This document shows positions 15,949 to 24,801 of a stretch of 29,225 nucleotides of DNA, in pieces. The stretch's first letter is position 1; every line of letters begins with the position of its first letter. The notes below the pieces were generated by a model. That model searched no databases. It had not been told where the DNA came from and saw only the letters and a program-made list of their open reading frames with translations. A program made the position numbers and the translations under genes. The stretch comes from SAR324 cluster bacterium (GTDB lineage: Bacteria; SAR324; XYD2-FULL-50-16; HCM1): NCBI GenBank assembly GCA_002995645.1, contig PUHO01000015.1:27700-56924 (forward strand), written 5' to 3'.

Positions 15949-16494
15949 TTAATTTGATCTCTTTAAAGAGAGAAACATAGATAAATTTTTGTGCCCAACA
16001 TGTGGATGACAAGAACTACAAGAACGATCAGTGTCTTTCATAAAATAAGGGCGATGGGCAACCCAAGCTTTAGTAGTTGTTAAAATCGGTGATTTTAAAG
16101 CACGATGACAAGAAAGACAACCCGAATCAAAAACAAAGGAGGTTCTACGTTTTCGCGTTGCTTCCCAATCAATTTTATCAGTGTCTTGAAAAGTGGAAGC
16201 AAAGTAATCACGAATACCGGCTTTTGTTTTTGTTATAAATAGTGTCGCTGCATTAGTATGATCAAGGTGACATTGAATGCACTGCGCTTGCACGCTATAA
16301 GCATTATTTCCACCGTGAACGTCTTCTTCATATGCTAGCACCATTGGTTGCATTTCATGGCATCCCCCGCAAAATTGCGCGTCGCCAGTATTATTAAAGA
16401 TAGTCTCAAAAAATAACCAGCCGCTAATCATAACGATGCCAAAAACTCCAATACATAACAAGCTTACAAGCGTAATTTTTGTTTTGTTTTGCAT
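15949..16494 (-). CDS. NapC/NrfH-type tetraheme membrane cytochrome (HaoC-like)
   Basis: A 181-residue protein with one N-terminal membrane anchor (about residues 8-30) and four CxxCH sites at C42 (FCGGCHEM), C72, C126 and C159. The CGGCHEMQPM haem-1 motif is diagnostic of the NapC/NirT/NrfH group, which takes electrons from menaquinol in the membrane and hands them to a periplasmic reductase. It lies 20 bp upstream of the octaheme gene on the same strand and should be its electron donor. Length matches short NrfH/HaoC-like members. Its start is followed by a basic MQNKTK cap, as expected for the inside end of the anchor. Confidence 0.9.
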   Translation of the reverse strand: MQNKTKITLVSLLCIGVFGIVMISGWLFFETIFNNTGDAQFCGGCHEMQPMVLAYEEDVHGGNNAYSVQAQCIQCHLDHTNAATLFITKTKAGIRDYFASTFQDTDKIDWEATRKRRTSFVFDSGCLSCHRALKSPILTTTKAWVAHRPYFMKDTDRSCSSCHPHVGHKNLSMFLSLKRSN

Positions 16495-16534
16495 AAATAT
16501 TCAAAAAGAATAAATAAAATAAAAATATTTTATT

Positions 16535-16548
16535 TTGATAATTATTAA
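16535..16548. promoter_or_regulatory. possible FNR/CRP-family half-site pair
   Basis: TTGAT-AATT-ATTAA matches the FNR-type palindrome TTGAT-N4-ATCAA with one mismatch and is centred about 47 bases before the tetraheme gene start. Anaerobic control of a cytochrome operon by this regulator family would make sense. The region is extremely AT-rich, so a chance match is quite possible. Confidence 0.25.
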
Positions 16549-16624
16549 ACTACAGTATTATTATATACCTAAATATGTAATAGTCAAGATAATAAAATAA
16601 CGATTTATTATTAAAATTATATTA

Positions 16625-17782
16625 ATGTTTTACTCAAAAAATCAGATGGAATATATACTTACAATTTCACACATGGCAGACGTTGCTTTACTTGCCAATA
16701 AGCTTACAAAAGAAACGCTGTTTGAAACCAATTTATTTTCAAAACAAGGTAGTTTATCTCTGGAAGAAGTGAAAGAATTAGCGCAAAGCATACAAGGAAA
16801 AACCAAACGCGTTTTTGTTTGGGATAGTTTGCAAAGTGATAAACAAATACAAGCAAAGCTTCCTATTGTTAAAGCGTTGCTACCTTATTTTGATGCGATT
16901 CGTTTTGCCGATATAGGTATTAGCAAGGTATTAGAAGAAAATGAAATTCATATAGAAAAACAATTGAGTTTACTACATACAACGCCTAGCGCGCATGCTG
17001 TTTTAAGTTGGTTACTTGCTTTAAAAGATAAACCAACGGTGGTGGCAATTTCAAATCAAATCCCGCTAGATGAAATAAAATTACTTTCCCAACTACTTAT
17101 AGAGAACAACCTTTCTTGTGCTATAGAGTTGCTAGGAGCAGGTAAATTAGAAGTATATTATTCGTCCCGATCCTTACTAGATCGGCAAGATAAAGACGCG
17201 TTTCTTGTGCAAGAAATAGCTAGTGAAGATAGACCTTTGCAAAAAAATAAAATCCAGCAAAAACAAGCGGGTACTTTAATGTATTATGATAAAGATTTGT
17301 ATATCTTAGATTTAGCAACAGAAATAGAACAGTATTATATAACAAGATTAGCAATTTCATTTCCACAAGAAAAAGAAAGACAAGCATTTATAAATTTACA
17401 TACTAATATTAATTGGCAAACAGAGCTTAAGCAATATTGGACAACGCCCACTTTTAGAGGTTTTTTAAGAGCAAATCGAACGGATAAGCCGTTAAGTCGT
17501 TTAAAAAATCAGTTTTTAGATCAATATAGAGAGCAAGCCTTTGCTACTTTAATTGACGCACATAAACCAAATTATTGCGTTATTGAATTACTTCGCCCTG
17601 TTACTTTGCCAATAAGTGGCTATATGATTACGCCGGAAGGGAAACGCTGGGATTTTAATTTTACAAGTTTAGTTAACTTAAAAGAAGAAATTTTTACAGA
17701 CCAAGTTCCGCAAGGTATATATAAAGTAGGTTGGTTAAAATATAGTTTTCCAACAAGCTTACTTTGTTTCAATGAAGATTAA
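16625..17782 (+). CDS. U32-peptidase-like protein lacking the usual cysteines
   Basis: A 385-residue protein. The segment IELLGAGKLEVYYSSRSLL (168-186) corresponds to the U32 signature, usually E-x-F-x-HG-x-Cys...YSGRC. Here the HG, Cys and C-terminal Cys positions are replaced. An alpha/beta barrel-like N-terminal half (AIRFADIGIS, HAVLSWLLALKD, VVAISNQIPLDEI) precedes it. U32 proteins act in collagen-type proteolysis, tRNA or rRNA modification, or, as UbiU/UbiV, in O2-independent ubiquinone hydroxylation with Fe-S clusters; loss of cysteines argues against a cluster. An alternative ATG seven codons later (MEYILT) may be the true start. Divergent from the cytochrome genes; no clear partner. 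Confidence 0.65.
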   Translation: MFYSKNQMEYILTISHMADVALLANKLTKETLFETNLFSKQGSLSLEEVKELAQSIQGKTKRVFVWDSLQSDKQIQAKLPIVKALLPYFDAIRFADIGISKVLEENEIHIEKQLSLLHTTPSAHAVLSWLLALKDKPTVVAISNQIPLDEIKLLSQLLIENNLSCAIELLGAGKLEVYYSSRSLLDRQDKDAFLVQEIASEDRPLQKNKIQQKQAGTLMYYDKDLYILDLATEIEQYYITRLAISFPQEKERQAFINLHTNINWQTELKQYWTTPTFRGFLRANRTDKPLSRLKNQFLDQYREQAFATLIDAHKPNYCVIELLRPVTLPISGYMITPEGKRWDFNFTSLVNLKEEIFTDQVPQGIYKVGWLKYSFPTSLLCFNED

Positions 17783-17934
17783 GAACGTATAATATAAATA
17801 TACGATGACAAGTAATTTGCTTTAGCTTGCCCACACAAAGGCAAAGTAAAAACGCAAGTTTTGCTTTACTATAACCGTATAAAAAAAGTATATAATACAA
17901 AAGTTACTTATTATTAACATAAAGAGAAAAAATT

Positions 17935-18600
17935 ATGCCTAGATTAATATTCCCTAAAATAGATTTAACAAACGTACAAGCAGTCATTACGGATATAGAT
18001 AGTACTTTATACTTTTTTGATCCGGCACATGAAAAAACGTTAGAAGAATGCCGCGATTTTTTTGAAAAAGATTTTCAAGGGCAATTTGACGCCGATCAAT
18101 TTATTAAAGACTATTTAGAAGAAAGGGAAAAATTGGCGAAAAGGCTAGCCCCGCAAGGAGCGTGTCGTTCTCGTTTATTTGCCATGCAAGTTATATTTGA
18201 AAGAATGAACGTAAAGCAATCTTACGTTAAAGCTATGGAATATGAACAATTCTACTGGCAACACTTTATGACACATATGAAACGAGACGAAGACGCCTTT
18301 CGTTTTTTAGAAGCATGTAAAGCTAAAAATATACCGGTATGTGCGCTTACAGATATGCAATCTCATTTTCAAATACAAAAACTACAAGCATTAAAGCTAG
18401 AAAATTTGATTGATTACCTTGTTACTTCAGAAGAAGCCGGCGCCGAAAAACCGGCAAAAGTCGCATTTCAAAGAGCACTAGATAAATTAGGAAAAGATCC
18501 GCAACATGTTATTATGATTGGTGATAATTATGAAAAAGATATAGTCGGTGCAGAAAAAATGGGGATAAAAGGCTATACGGTTCTTATAGAGCAAGATTAA
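17935..18600 (+). CDS. HAD-superfamily hydrolase
   Basis: A 221-residue phosphatase-like protein. All four HAD motifs are present: I, ITDIDSTLY with nucleophile D20 and D22; II, the Thr of ALTDMQ; III, the Lys of AEKPAKVAF; IV, MIGDNYEKDI. A helical cap of about 80 residues between motifs I and II makes it a subclass I enzyme, similar in layout to nucleotidase or phosphoglycolate phosphatase-like members. The substrate cannot be read from sequence. It stands alone on the plus strand, 152 bp after the U32-like gene and convergent with the TauE gene; a long AT-rich hairpin separates the two. Confidence 0.85.
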   Translation: MPRLIFPKIDLTNVQAVITDIDSTLYFFDPAHEKTLEECRDFFEKDFQGQFDADQFIKDYLEEREKLAKRLAPQGACRSRLFAMQVIFERMNVKQSYVKAMEYEQFYWQHFMTHMKRDEDAFRFLEACKAKNIPVCALTDMQSHFQIQKLQALKLENLIDYLVTSEEAGAEKPAKVAFQRALDKLGKDPQHVIMIGDNYEKDIVGAEKMGIKGYTVLIEQD

Positions 18601-18617
18601 ATAAACCGCCTCTTTAG

Positions 18618-18655
18618 TATAAGATATAAATAGTACAAATTATTTATATCTTATA
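18618..18655. terminator. 15-bp perfect hairpin between convergent genes
   Basis: TATAAGATATAAATA (18618-18632) and TATTTATATCTTATA (18641-18655) pair perfectly over an 8-base loop in the 84-bp gap between the HAD and TauE/SafE genes. The position suits a bidirectional terminator, although the stem is almost all A-T and there is no clean T-run. Confidence 0.5.
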
Positions 18656-18684
18656 TGAACATGAAAATACTATTTTATATAATC

Positions 18685-19503
18685 TTAAAAAAAGATAATT
18701 GTTAACTTATACAAGACAAGAAGCCCTAAGAAAATAGAAAAGTATTTACGTAAGTTCTTTTGTGAAGTTTTTTGACCAATACGAATTCCAATCGGGACAA
18801 AAACAATAGTAACCGGAATAAAAACGACAACAGCAAGAAGAAAGACGTAACCAAGCGTGTAAGGCGGTGTTGTTGGGTTTGTGTGTAAACTATGCAAAAA
18901 ATAGCCAATCGTACTACTAGAAGCAACAGAGAAAACAATAACTGACGCGTTGCCAATTGCCTTGTGTATGGAATAATTAAGGTAAGTAAATATAGGCACA
19001 GCTAACACGCCGCCGCCAATTCCTAAAATAGAAGCAATACAACCAACTAATAAGCCAATAAAAATGTTAACCCAATTTGGCGGTGTGTTTTTTAATAAAG
19101 GCTTCCCTGTTCCAAACCATAAATTAAAAGATAAATAGGAAAAAACAACAATAAAAATAATATGCAAAGCTAAAGGCGTTGCGAAAATAGCTAGCGACGA
19201 TCCTATTTGTGCTCCAATTAATAGAGAAGGAACAAGAAAAGTAAGCATATGCCAATGAATATTTTTATTTCTGTGATGCGATAGCATAGCGCGTGTAGAA
19301 GAAAACATCGCAATACAAAGCGAAGTAGCTGACGCCATGATAATCGAGTCTTTTAACGGCGTATGTAAAAGAGGAAAAACAAATTGGAATACCGGCACCA
19401 TAATGATACCGCCGCCAATCCCAAGCAATCCCGAGCTGAAGCCAACAAGAGCGGCAATAAAGATAAAACCACCAACTAGTAATAATAGAGTATATAAAGA
19501 CAT
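18685..19503 (-). CDS. TauE/SafE family permease
   Basis: A 272-residue integral membrane protein with about eight hydrophobic segments and the two-fold internal repeat of the family, each half carrying a glycine-rich loop: LLGIGGGIIMVPVF near residue 25 and ILGIGGGVLAVPIF near residue 160. The family exports or imports sulfite, sulfonates and related anions. A sulfur role fits the DMSO reductase and persulfide dioxygenase-like genes in this window, but those are kilobases away, so the link is only suggestive. Transcribed alone, convergent with the HAD gene. Confidence 0.85.
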   Translation of the reverse strand: MSLYTLLLLVGGFIFIAALVGFSSGLLGIGGGIIMVPVFQFVFPLLHTPLKDSIIMASATSLCIAMFSSTRAMLSHHRNKNIHWHMLTFLVPSLLIGAQIGSSLAIFATPLALHIIFIVVFSYLSFNLWFGTGKPLLKNTPPNWVNIFIGLLVGCIASILGIGGGVLAVPIFTYLNYSIHKAIGNASVIVFSVASSSTIGYFLHSLHTNPTTPPYTLGYVFLLAVVVFIPVTIVFVPIGIRIGQKTSQKNLRKYFSIFLGLLVLYKLTIIFF

Positions 19504-19707
19504 TATGAAAATTATATATAAGTTAACAAATTATGATAGGCTATGTATAACATAAATAGTATAAAGCTGTTAAGCTTATCTTGCTAAAATATAAATTTTA
19601 TTTTGATATAGTGTGAGGTAAATAATTTTTATTGCATATCTTTATGTTTACGTTTAAATTAAAGATATAACTAGATAAAGTAAACGTATATTCATAACGG
19701 TAGTAAA

Positions 19708-20754
19708 ATGAAAATTGAAAAGACAAAATTTGGCAATCTTTGGGGACAAGATACGTATTTGTATACATTAGAAAATGATAATCAAATTGTCGCTAAAATT
19801 AACGATTATGGCGCAACTTTAAAAAACCTATACGTTCCCGATAAAAACGGAGTATGTAAAGATATTGTACTTGGTTTTGGCGATTTTTATGCAAGTATAC
19901 AGTCTAACCCTTTTATGGGCGTGATCGTAGGAAGGTTTGCTAATAGAATAAAAAACGGAAGATTTACGTTAAACGGAAAAGAATATCAATTGCCGGTGCA
20001 AGCTACAACAGGGAATCACATACACGGCGGGGTACGTGGTTTTGATAAATATATATGGCAAGCAACAACGAAACAAACGGCAGACAGTGTTAGTTTAATT
20101 TTGCAACACCATTCGCCAAACGGTGATGAAAACTACCCCGGGGCGTTAGACGTGAAAGCAACGTACACCTTACGAAACGATAATAACCTTATATTAGAAA
20201 TGGAAGCGGTTTGCGATCAAGATACCATTATTAACCTTGTAAATCATAGTTATTTTAACCTTGCCGGTCATGAAAACGGATCGTTACATACACATACAAT
20301 ACAAATTGACTCTAATCAAATCCTAGAAGCAGACGAGAAACGAATACCAACAGGTAAAATCCTTCCTATAGAAGAAACAACGCTTGATTGTAGGACCCCC
20401 ATTGCAATGAAAGATTTATTTGCAAAACAACAAAATAACGGAGTAGACAATTGCTTTGTTTTAGATAATCCAAAAAGAGAAGTAAAGAAAGTGGCAACTG
20501 TAATAGAAGAAGAAAGCTCCCGCATAATGGACTTGTATACAGATAACGTAGGCGTACAGTTTTATAATGCGCCCGGCTTAGGTGCGGCAAAGTTACAGGG
20601 AAAAGACGGCGTGCAATATGGTAATTGTGCCGGATTTTGCCTTGAAACGCAGCATTTCCCAAATAGCCCGAATCAACCTTCTTTTCCTTCTTGTGTATTG
20701 AAAAAAGGAGAAGTATATAAACATACGTGGCAACTAGCTTTTAGAACGCAATAA
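19708..20754 (+). CDS. galM: aldose 1-epimerase (galactose mutarotase)
   Basis: A 348-residue cytosolic enzyme interconverting alpha and beta anomers of aldoses. Active-site residues can be seen: N79 and R80 in VGRFANRI, NHIHGG (H104, H106), VNHSYFNL with the general acid H180, D247 in NGVDNCF, and the general base E313 in CLETQHFPNSPN. Length is typical. The 204 bp before it show no gene. It is followed 3 bp on by the pirin gene and then tag, forming a short plus-strand operon of unrelated activities. Confidence 0.93.
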   Translation: MKIEKTKFGNLWGQDTYLYTLENDNQIVAKINDYGATLKNLYVPDKNGVCKDIVLGFGDFYASIQSNPFMGVIVGRFANRIKNGRFTLNGKEYQLPVQATTGNHIHGGVRGFDKYIWQATTKQTADSVSLILQHHSPNGDENYPGALDVKATYTLRNDNNLILEMEAVCDQDTIINLVNHSYFNLAGHENGSLHTHTIQIDSNQILEADEKRIPTGKILPIEETTLDCRTPIAMKDLFAKQQNNGVDNCFVLDNPKREVKKVATVIEEESSRIMDLYTDNVGVQFYNAPGLGAAKLQGKDGVQYGNCAGFCLETQHFPNSPNQPSFPSCVLKKGEVYKHTWQLAFRTQ

Positions 20755-20757
20755 AAT

Positions 20758-21549
20758 ATGAGAAAAATAGACACTATTTTACAACAACAAGGCATTGCTT
20801 TTATTAGTGGTAAAATAAAAGAATCGCTTAAACCGTTTGTCTTATTTGATTCAGCTTTAGTAGAAATCAAAGAACCAACATGGGGCTTTGATTGGCATGC
20901 TCATTCTGGCGTTGCAACCTTGTCTTTTCCCTATGTTGGTAAAGTGGAGCATGAAGACACAACAGGAAGTAAAAGAACCATTGAAGCCGGCGGGTTTCAA
21001 TGGATGCATACAGGTAACGGCATATTACATAAGGAAGTTTTTACACCTGATCAAGGGCAAGTTGGTTTTCATCAATTATGGGTTCGTTTACCGCCGGAAG
21101 AAGAGCAAAAAGACGCTAGCTATTTTGAAGCGCAAAAATCGCAAATTCCTGTTGTAGGAACAACGCGTATTTTTATTGGTGAATATAACGGGGTGCAATC
21201 GCCTTATAAAGTACCTGTTGATATATCTTTTTTTGATATACATTTGCAAGCCGGCGAAGTATGGGAATACCAACCTAGTGAAACACAGCAAAGAGGCTTG
21301 CTTTATCCAAGAAACGGTAAGCTTATCATTGAAGGACAAGAAATGCAGGCATACGAGCTTGGCAAGTTTGTTGATTCAACTGAAAAAATTAAAGTAAAAG
21401 CCATAGAAAGCAGTGATTTTATTATAGCGTTAGCTCAAATAGATACCTATCCTTTAGTAGCTAGTTACGGGCAACTACATACAAATAAAGAAGCGCTTAT
21501 ATTGGCAACGCAAAAAATAGCCGCCTTAAAGAAAAGTAAAAATTTATAA
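20758..21549 (+). CDS. pirin family protein
   Basis: A 263-residue double cupin. The metal-binding set of the N-terminal cupin is intact: H47 and H49 in DWHAHSG, then H91 and E93 in GILHKEVF. QWMHTGNGI, preceding it, is the pirin signature. The C-terminal domain (from about 150, with VDISFFDIHLQAGE) is the second cupin. Bacterial pirins include quercetin dioxygenases and redox-responsive regulators of pyruvate metabolism; which applies here cannot be told. Second gene of the galM-pirin-tag unit, with gaps of 3 and 5 bp. Confidence 0.88.
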   Translation: MRKIDTILQQQGIAFISGKIKESLKPFVLFDSALVEIKEPTWGFDWHAHSGVATLSFPYVGKVEHEDTTGSKRTIEAGGFQWMHTGNGILHKEVFTPDQGQVGFHQLWVRLPPEEEQKDASYFEAQKSQIPVVGTTRIFIGEYNGVQSPYKVPVDISFFDIHLQAGEVWEYQPSETQQRGLLYPRNGKLIIEGQEMQAYELGKFVDSTEKIKVKAIESSDFIIALAQIDTYPLVASYGQLHTNKEALILATQKIAALKKSKNL

Positions 21550-21554
21550 AAATA

Positions 21555-22142
21555 ATGGAAGATATAAAACGGCGTTGTTTTGGGAATAGAGCAACAGAAA
21601 AGAAATATGCAGCATATCACGATACAGAATGGGGCATTCCTGTATATGACGATACTAAATTATTTGAAATGCTGATCTTAGAAGGCGCGCAAGCCGGTAT
21701 TAGCTTTCGTATTGTTTTAGATAAAAGAGAGGGCTATAAAAAAGCTTTTCATCAATACAACCCTGCCAAAGTGGCGCAAATGAGTGATGACGAACTAGCA
21801 CTTTTATCACATAATAAAGATATTATTCGTAATCGTTTGAAAATAGCTTCGGCGCGTACGAATGCACGTGCTTTTGTTGCAATACAAAAAGAATACGGTT
21901 CGTTTGCAAAGTATGCTTGGCAATTTGTTGATAATCAACCTAGATTAAACGAATATGCAAGCTCGGCAGAGGTGCCGACTTTTACAAAAGAAAGCCTTGC
22001 CTTTTCTAAGGATTTAAAGGCACGTGGTATGAAATTTGTTGGAGAAGTTATTATGTATGCCTATATGCAATCAGTAGGAATGATGAACGATCATATACAA
22101 AGTTGCTGGTGCTATGCACGAGATAGGCAAAATATAAAATAA
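21555..22142 (+). CDS. tag: DNA-3-methyladenine glycosylase I
   Basis: A 195-residue base-excision repair glycosylase removing 3-methyladenine from DNA. The zinc-snap residues C8, H22 and the NDHIQSCWC pair are present, and the base-binding residues Y21, W26 and E43 correspond to Y16, W21 and E38 of E. coli Tag. The residue matching E. coli W46, which stacks on the damaged base, is F51 here (AGISFRIVL). Length is standard. Last gene of the galM unit; it ends nine bases from the convergent FkbM gene, and a short stem GCTTA/TAAGC overlaps both stops. Confidence 0.93.
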   Translation: MEDIKRRCFGNRATEKKYAAYHDTEWGIPVYDDTKLFEMLILEGAQAGISFRIVLDKREGYKKAFHQYNPAKVAQMSDDELALLSHNKDIIRNRLKIASARTNARAFVAIQKEYGSFAKYAWQFVDNQPRLNEYASSAEVPTFTKESLAFSKDLKARGMKFVGEVIMYAYMQSVGMMNDHIQSCWCYARDRQNIK

Positions 22143-22151
22143 GCTTAGTCT

Positions 22152-23261
22152 TTATTGATAAGCAAGAAGCATGTATTCAACTAAGAGTAAATTGTTTATT
22201 TGGGGATCTGCAGGAAGGGTTGCCACAATCTTAAATTTATATCCTAGATTCCAACTATCAATTAACGGCTTAATATCTGTGAAATCAGATATAGAATGAT
22301 AAATAGAAATAGCTAATGCCGGTTTATATTTTGTGATTGTTTCTTTTGCTCCTATCACACCGCCTTGCTCCGCACCTTCAATGTCGTATTTAATCAATCC
22401 AATATTAGTTATATTATTTTTTTGAACGTATTCGTCAATAGAAATAATTTCAATAGTTTCATAGTTAATATTTTCTTTTATTGAATAATGTCCCTGTAGT
22501 GACGTTTTTATAGAATTTGCCGCGAAATGCTCGTTTGTAATTTTAACTTGTCCCTGTTTATCAGATATACCTAAAGCAACGGCTTGGATTTTATCTTGTA
22601 ATTTATAGTGTTCAATATTTGAATTTAATATTTTATTTGTTCCCTTTACAGGTTCGAAGGCATATATTTTAGTTGGTTTATATAATTGGAAAGCAAAGCT
22701 TGATTCCCCGTAAAAAGCACCGCAGTCTAGGAAAACTTTATTTTCTAGTGCTTGTTTTATTTCATTAGGGAAAAGTCGTACTCCAGAATGAAAATAGCCG
22801 GAACTACATGATGTTACCAATGTTCTAGGATACTTTTTTTTAAGTTTTTTAAATGCGGGATCATTAAAAATAAAATCACTATTTTTTAATATTTTCAAAT
22901 TAGCTTTATCAGTGCATTTTTCTAATAATTTAGGTATATCAGGGACTTTAATATAATCTGCATAAGAGGCAATTAAAGATTTTCTCAAAAAAGAATCAAC
23001 TACGTCACAAGATTCTTGATCTAATCCTTTCTTTAATTCTTGAATAAAAGGCGCTGATTCAAGAAGTCTATTTTCTAAAATAAATGGATCTAATGCAGGG
23101 ACAATCGTTTGTGTAATATGATTTTTGTTTCTAAAATGGATAACATAATTAACTATCTGAGGAGGAAGGTGGGTTTTGAGTAAATCTTTAAATTTGAAAG
23201 GTAATAAAGTAATCGTACTTTTTATGATTGTAGCTAAAAGCTTACGTAATATAGTGAACAT
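22152..23261 (-). CDS. FkbM-family SAM-dependent methyltransferase
   Basis: A 369-residue protein. The C-terminal half is a Rossmann methyltransferase: SAM motif FLDCGAFYGESSF (177-189), acidic loop AFEPVKGTN (201-209), ALGISDKQGQV, and the family's IKYDIEGAE (290-298) before a final HSISDFTDI segment. The N-terminal ~150 residues are helical, with no recognised domain; residues 1-22 are basic and hydrophobic and might associate with the membrane. FkbM enzymes methylate hydroxyls of sugars or natural products, often in LPS or capsule loci, but no such cluster adjoins. Its coding sequence is more AT-rich than its neighbours by eye, consistent with a more recent arrival. Confidence 0.85.
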   Translation of the reverse strand: MFTILRKLLATIIKSTITLLPFKFKDLLKTHLPPQIVNYVIHFRNKNHITQTIVPALDPFILENRLLESAPFIQELKKGLDQESCDVVDSFLRKSLIASYADYIKVPDIPKLLEKCTDKANLKILKNSDFIFNDPAFKKLKKKYPRTLVTSCSSGYFHSGVRLFPNEIKQALENKVFLDCGAFYGESSFAFQLYKPTKIYAFEPVKGTNKILNSNIEHYKLQDKIQAVALGISDKQGQVKITNEHFAANSIKTSLQGHYSIKENINYETIEIISIDEYVQKNNITNIGLIKYDIEGAEQGGVIGAKETITKYKPALAISIYHSISDFTDIKPLIDSWNLGYKFKIVATLPADPQINNLLLVEYMLLAYQ

Positions 23262-23323
23262 ATGTAATATAATGGAAATAGTTTAGTATATGGAAACAGT
23301 CTAATAAAATATATATTTTAAGT

Positions 23324-23944
23324 CTAGTTTTTTTTAATATACCTAAGAAAATCTTTAGCTAAATAGGCTATGGCAATATAGAATTTAGTTTGTGCATTCG
23401 CAATGATTTTATCCAGAAAAGAGGGTGCCCAAGGTAATAAATGAAGTTCCCAAAAGGAAGTAATATTTTGTGCAAGGAGATCGGTTTCTTTTTGCTGATT
23501 TGTCTTAGCATATTGTTCTAAAAGAAAGCCGGTAAACATAAGCTCTAAAGCAATATGATCAGACGGTTCTGTTTCTTTATTTTGAAACGACATGCCGGCT
23601 TGTTGATAAAACTCTTCTACTTTACTCGTTTCTGTTGTAAACAACCTTTCTTCTTTGTCTATATATAAAGAGGCGTAAGGTGGGGCAAGCATAGTATCCG
23701 GTCCAATAAATAACTGCGTAAAATCAAGTTCAATTGCCGCTATATCAGAGGCTTGTAATTGCCCTAATGTTTCAAAATGAGTTTGCGTTTCTGCATATGC
23801 AAAAGGGAATAACCATTGCTCTTCTCTCGCTGCTTGTATGATAGACGTGACAAGTTCACTTGAAGGCGTTTCATAAAACAGCTTAGAGAAAAAGAAAAAA
23901 GTTTCAGCACACAAAGCTATTTCTTGTTGCGTACGTTGTAACAT
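23324..23944 (-). CDS. dmsD: TorD/DmsD-family molybdoenzyme chaperone
   Basis: A 206-residue all-helical cytosolic chaperone that should bind the twin-arginine leader of DmsA and hold back export until the molybdopterin is inserted. Family marks: LDFTQLFIGPDTMLAPPYAS (73-92), the YIDKEER turn and the EPSDHIALELMF motif (126-137), whose Glu-Pro and Asp-His residues line the leader-binding surface. Length equals E. coli DmsD. Its ATG shares one base with the dmsC stop (TAATG), so it is coupled to dmsC as the last operon gene. The symbol is assigned from context; family members are hard to tell apart. Confidence 0.85.
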   Translation of the reverse strand: MLQRTQQEIALCAETFFFFSKLFYETPSSELVTSIIQAAREEQWLFPFAYAETQTHFETLGQLQASDIAAIELDFTQLFIGPDTMLAPPYASLYIDKEERLFTTETSKVEEFYQQAGMSFQNKETEPSDHIALELMFTGFLLEQYAKTNQQKETDLLAQNITSFWELHLLPWAPSFLDKIIANAQTKFYIAIAYLAKDFLRYIKKN

Positions 23945-24801
23945 TAAAATAACCTAGTACTTCTTAGTGCGTAAAATGTATTTCTTTCAAAAAAGAAAGC
24001 AACCCATAAACAAATTACACCAATAAGGAAAACAACTTTAACAGGAAATTGCTTGTTTGTTTGATGTGCCCAAATAGAGATCCCACAAGCAATGATGCTT
24101 AAAAAGAGAAACACAATAAAACTAGTTAGTTGCATGTAGTATCCGGTTACTAGATCAAGCAGCCTATACCCGCCAACAGAAATAGAAATAAGGTGCATTA
24201 GTTGCCAAGGAAGCGCAAAAAATTCAATTAATAAAGCGATGCCGGCAGTAAAAATACTATAGGTTTGTAACATTCGTTTTGTTGAATCTTCTATATGATT
24301 CCAAAATAACGTTATCCCGTAAACCTTCATAGATCCAAGAAGTAAAGCCGCAACTAAAAAGCGTAAGAGCGTATGAGGATAACTCCAAGCCGGATTAGTT
24401 CCGCTCATTTTGCCGTATATACCGCTCATAGCAAGTAAAGTTGCCAGTCCAAGAAGTGCCGAAACGTATAACATAGCTTTGGATCCTTGTAGCTTCCAAA
24501 GGACAAACAAAGAAAGACAAAATAAAGAAAGTAGCACCACTTCTGCCGGCAAAGGTTGTGTAAAGATACGCGATAAAATCCAAAAAGCATGGAAAGGGCT
24601 ACCTAAATGAAACGTTGCAATAATAATAGCAATAAGACTGGTAGCCGCTGCCCCAAGGAATATAACTTGCGTTGATTTTTGCTGATTTGTTTGCCTAATT
24701 TGTACTGCGCTAGTAATCCAAGCTACGCCTAAGGATACTTGGAAAAGTAGCGTAAAAACTAAAAGTGGTAATTCGTTAAAAATAATAGTTTGATTAAACA
24801 C
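23944..24801 (-). CDS. dmsC: DMSO reductase membrane anchor subunit
   Basis: A 285-residue integral membrane protein with about eight hydrophobic helices, the layout of the DmsC anchor (E. coli DmsC has about 287 residues). It starts MFNQTIIFNELPLLVFTLLF and includes FHLGSPFHAFWIL, in which a conserved DmsC histidine thought to take part in menaquinol binding is kept. It anchors DmsAB to the periplasmic face and oxidises menaquinol. The ATG lies inside the end of dmsB (8-bp overlap), pointing to translational coupling. Confidence 0.9.
   Translation of the reverse strand: MFNQTIIFNELPLLVFTLLFQVSLGVAWITSAVQIRQTNQQKSTQVIFLGAAATSLIAIIIATFHLGSPFHAFWILSRIFTQPLPAEVVLLSLFCLSLFVLWKLQGSKAMLYVSALLGLATLLAMSGIYGKMSGTNPAWSYPHTLLRFLVAALLLGSMKVYGITLFWNHIEDSTKRMLQTYSIFTAGIALLIEFFALPWQLMHLISISVGGYRLLDLVTGYYMQLTSFIVFLFLSIIACGISIWAHQTNKQFPVKVVFLIGVICLWVAFFFERNTFYALRSTRLF

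Noticed and set aside
17800..17880. Bulged hairpin GTAAAAAC/GTTTTGCTTTAC before the HAD gene
   Set aside because: Has a four-base bulge and no T-run; too weak to call as terminator or riboswitch.
20888..21339. Long alternative frames overlapping the pirin gene
   Set aside because: They lie wholly within an intact pirin gene whose metal ligands are present; shadows only.
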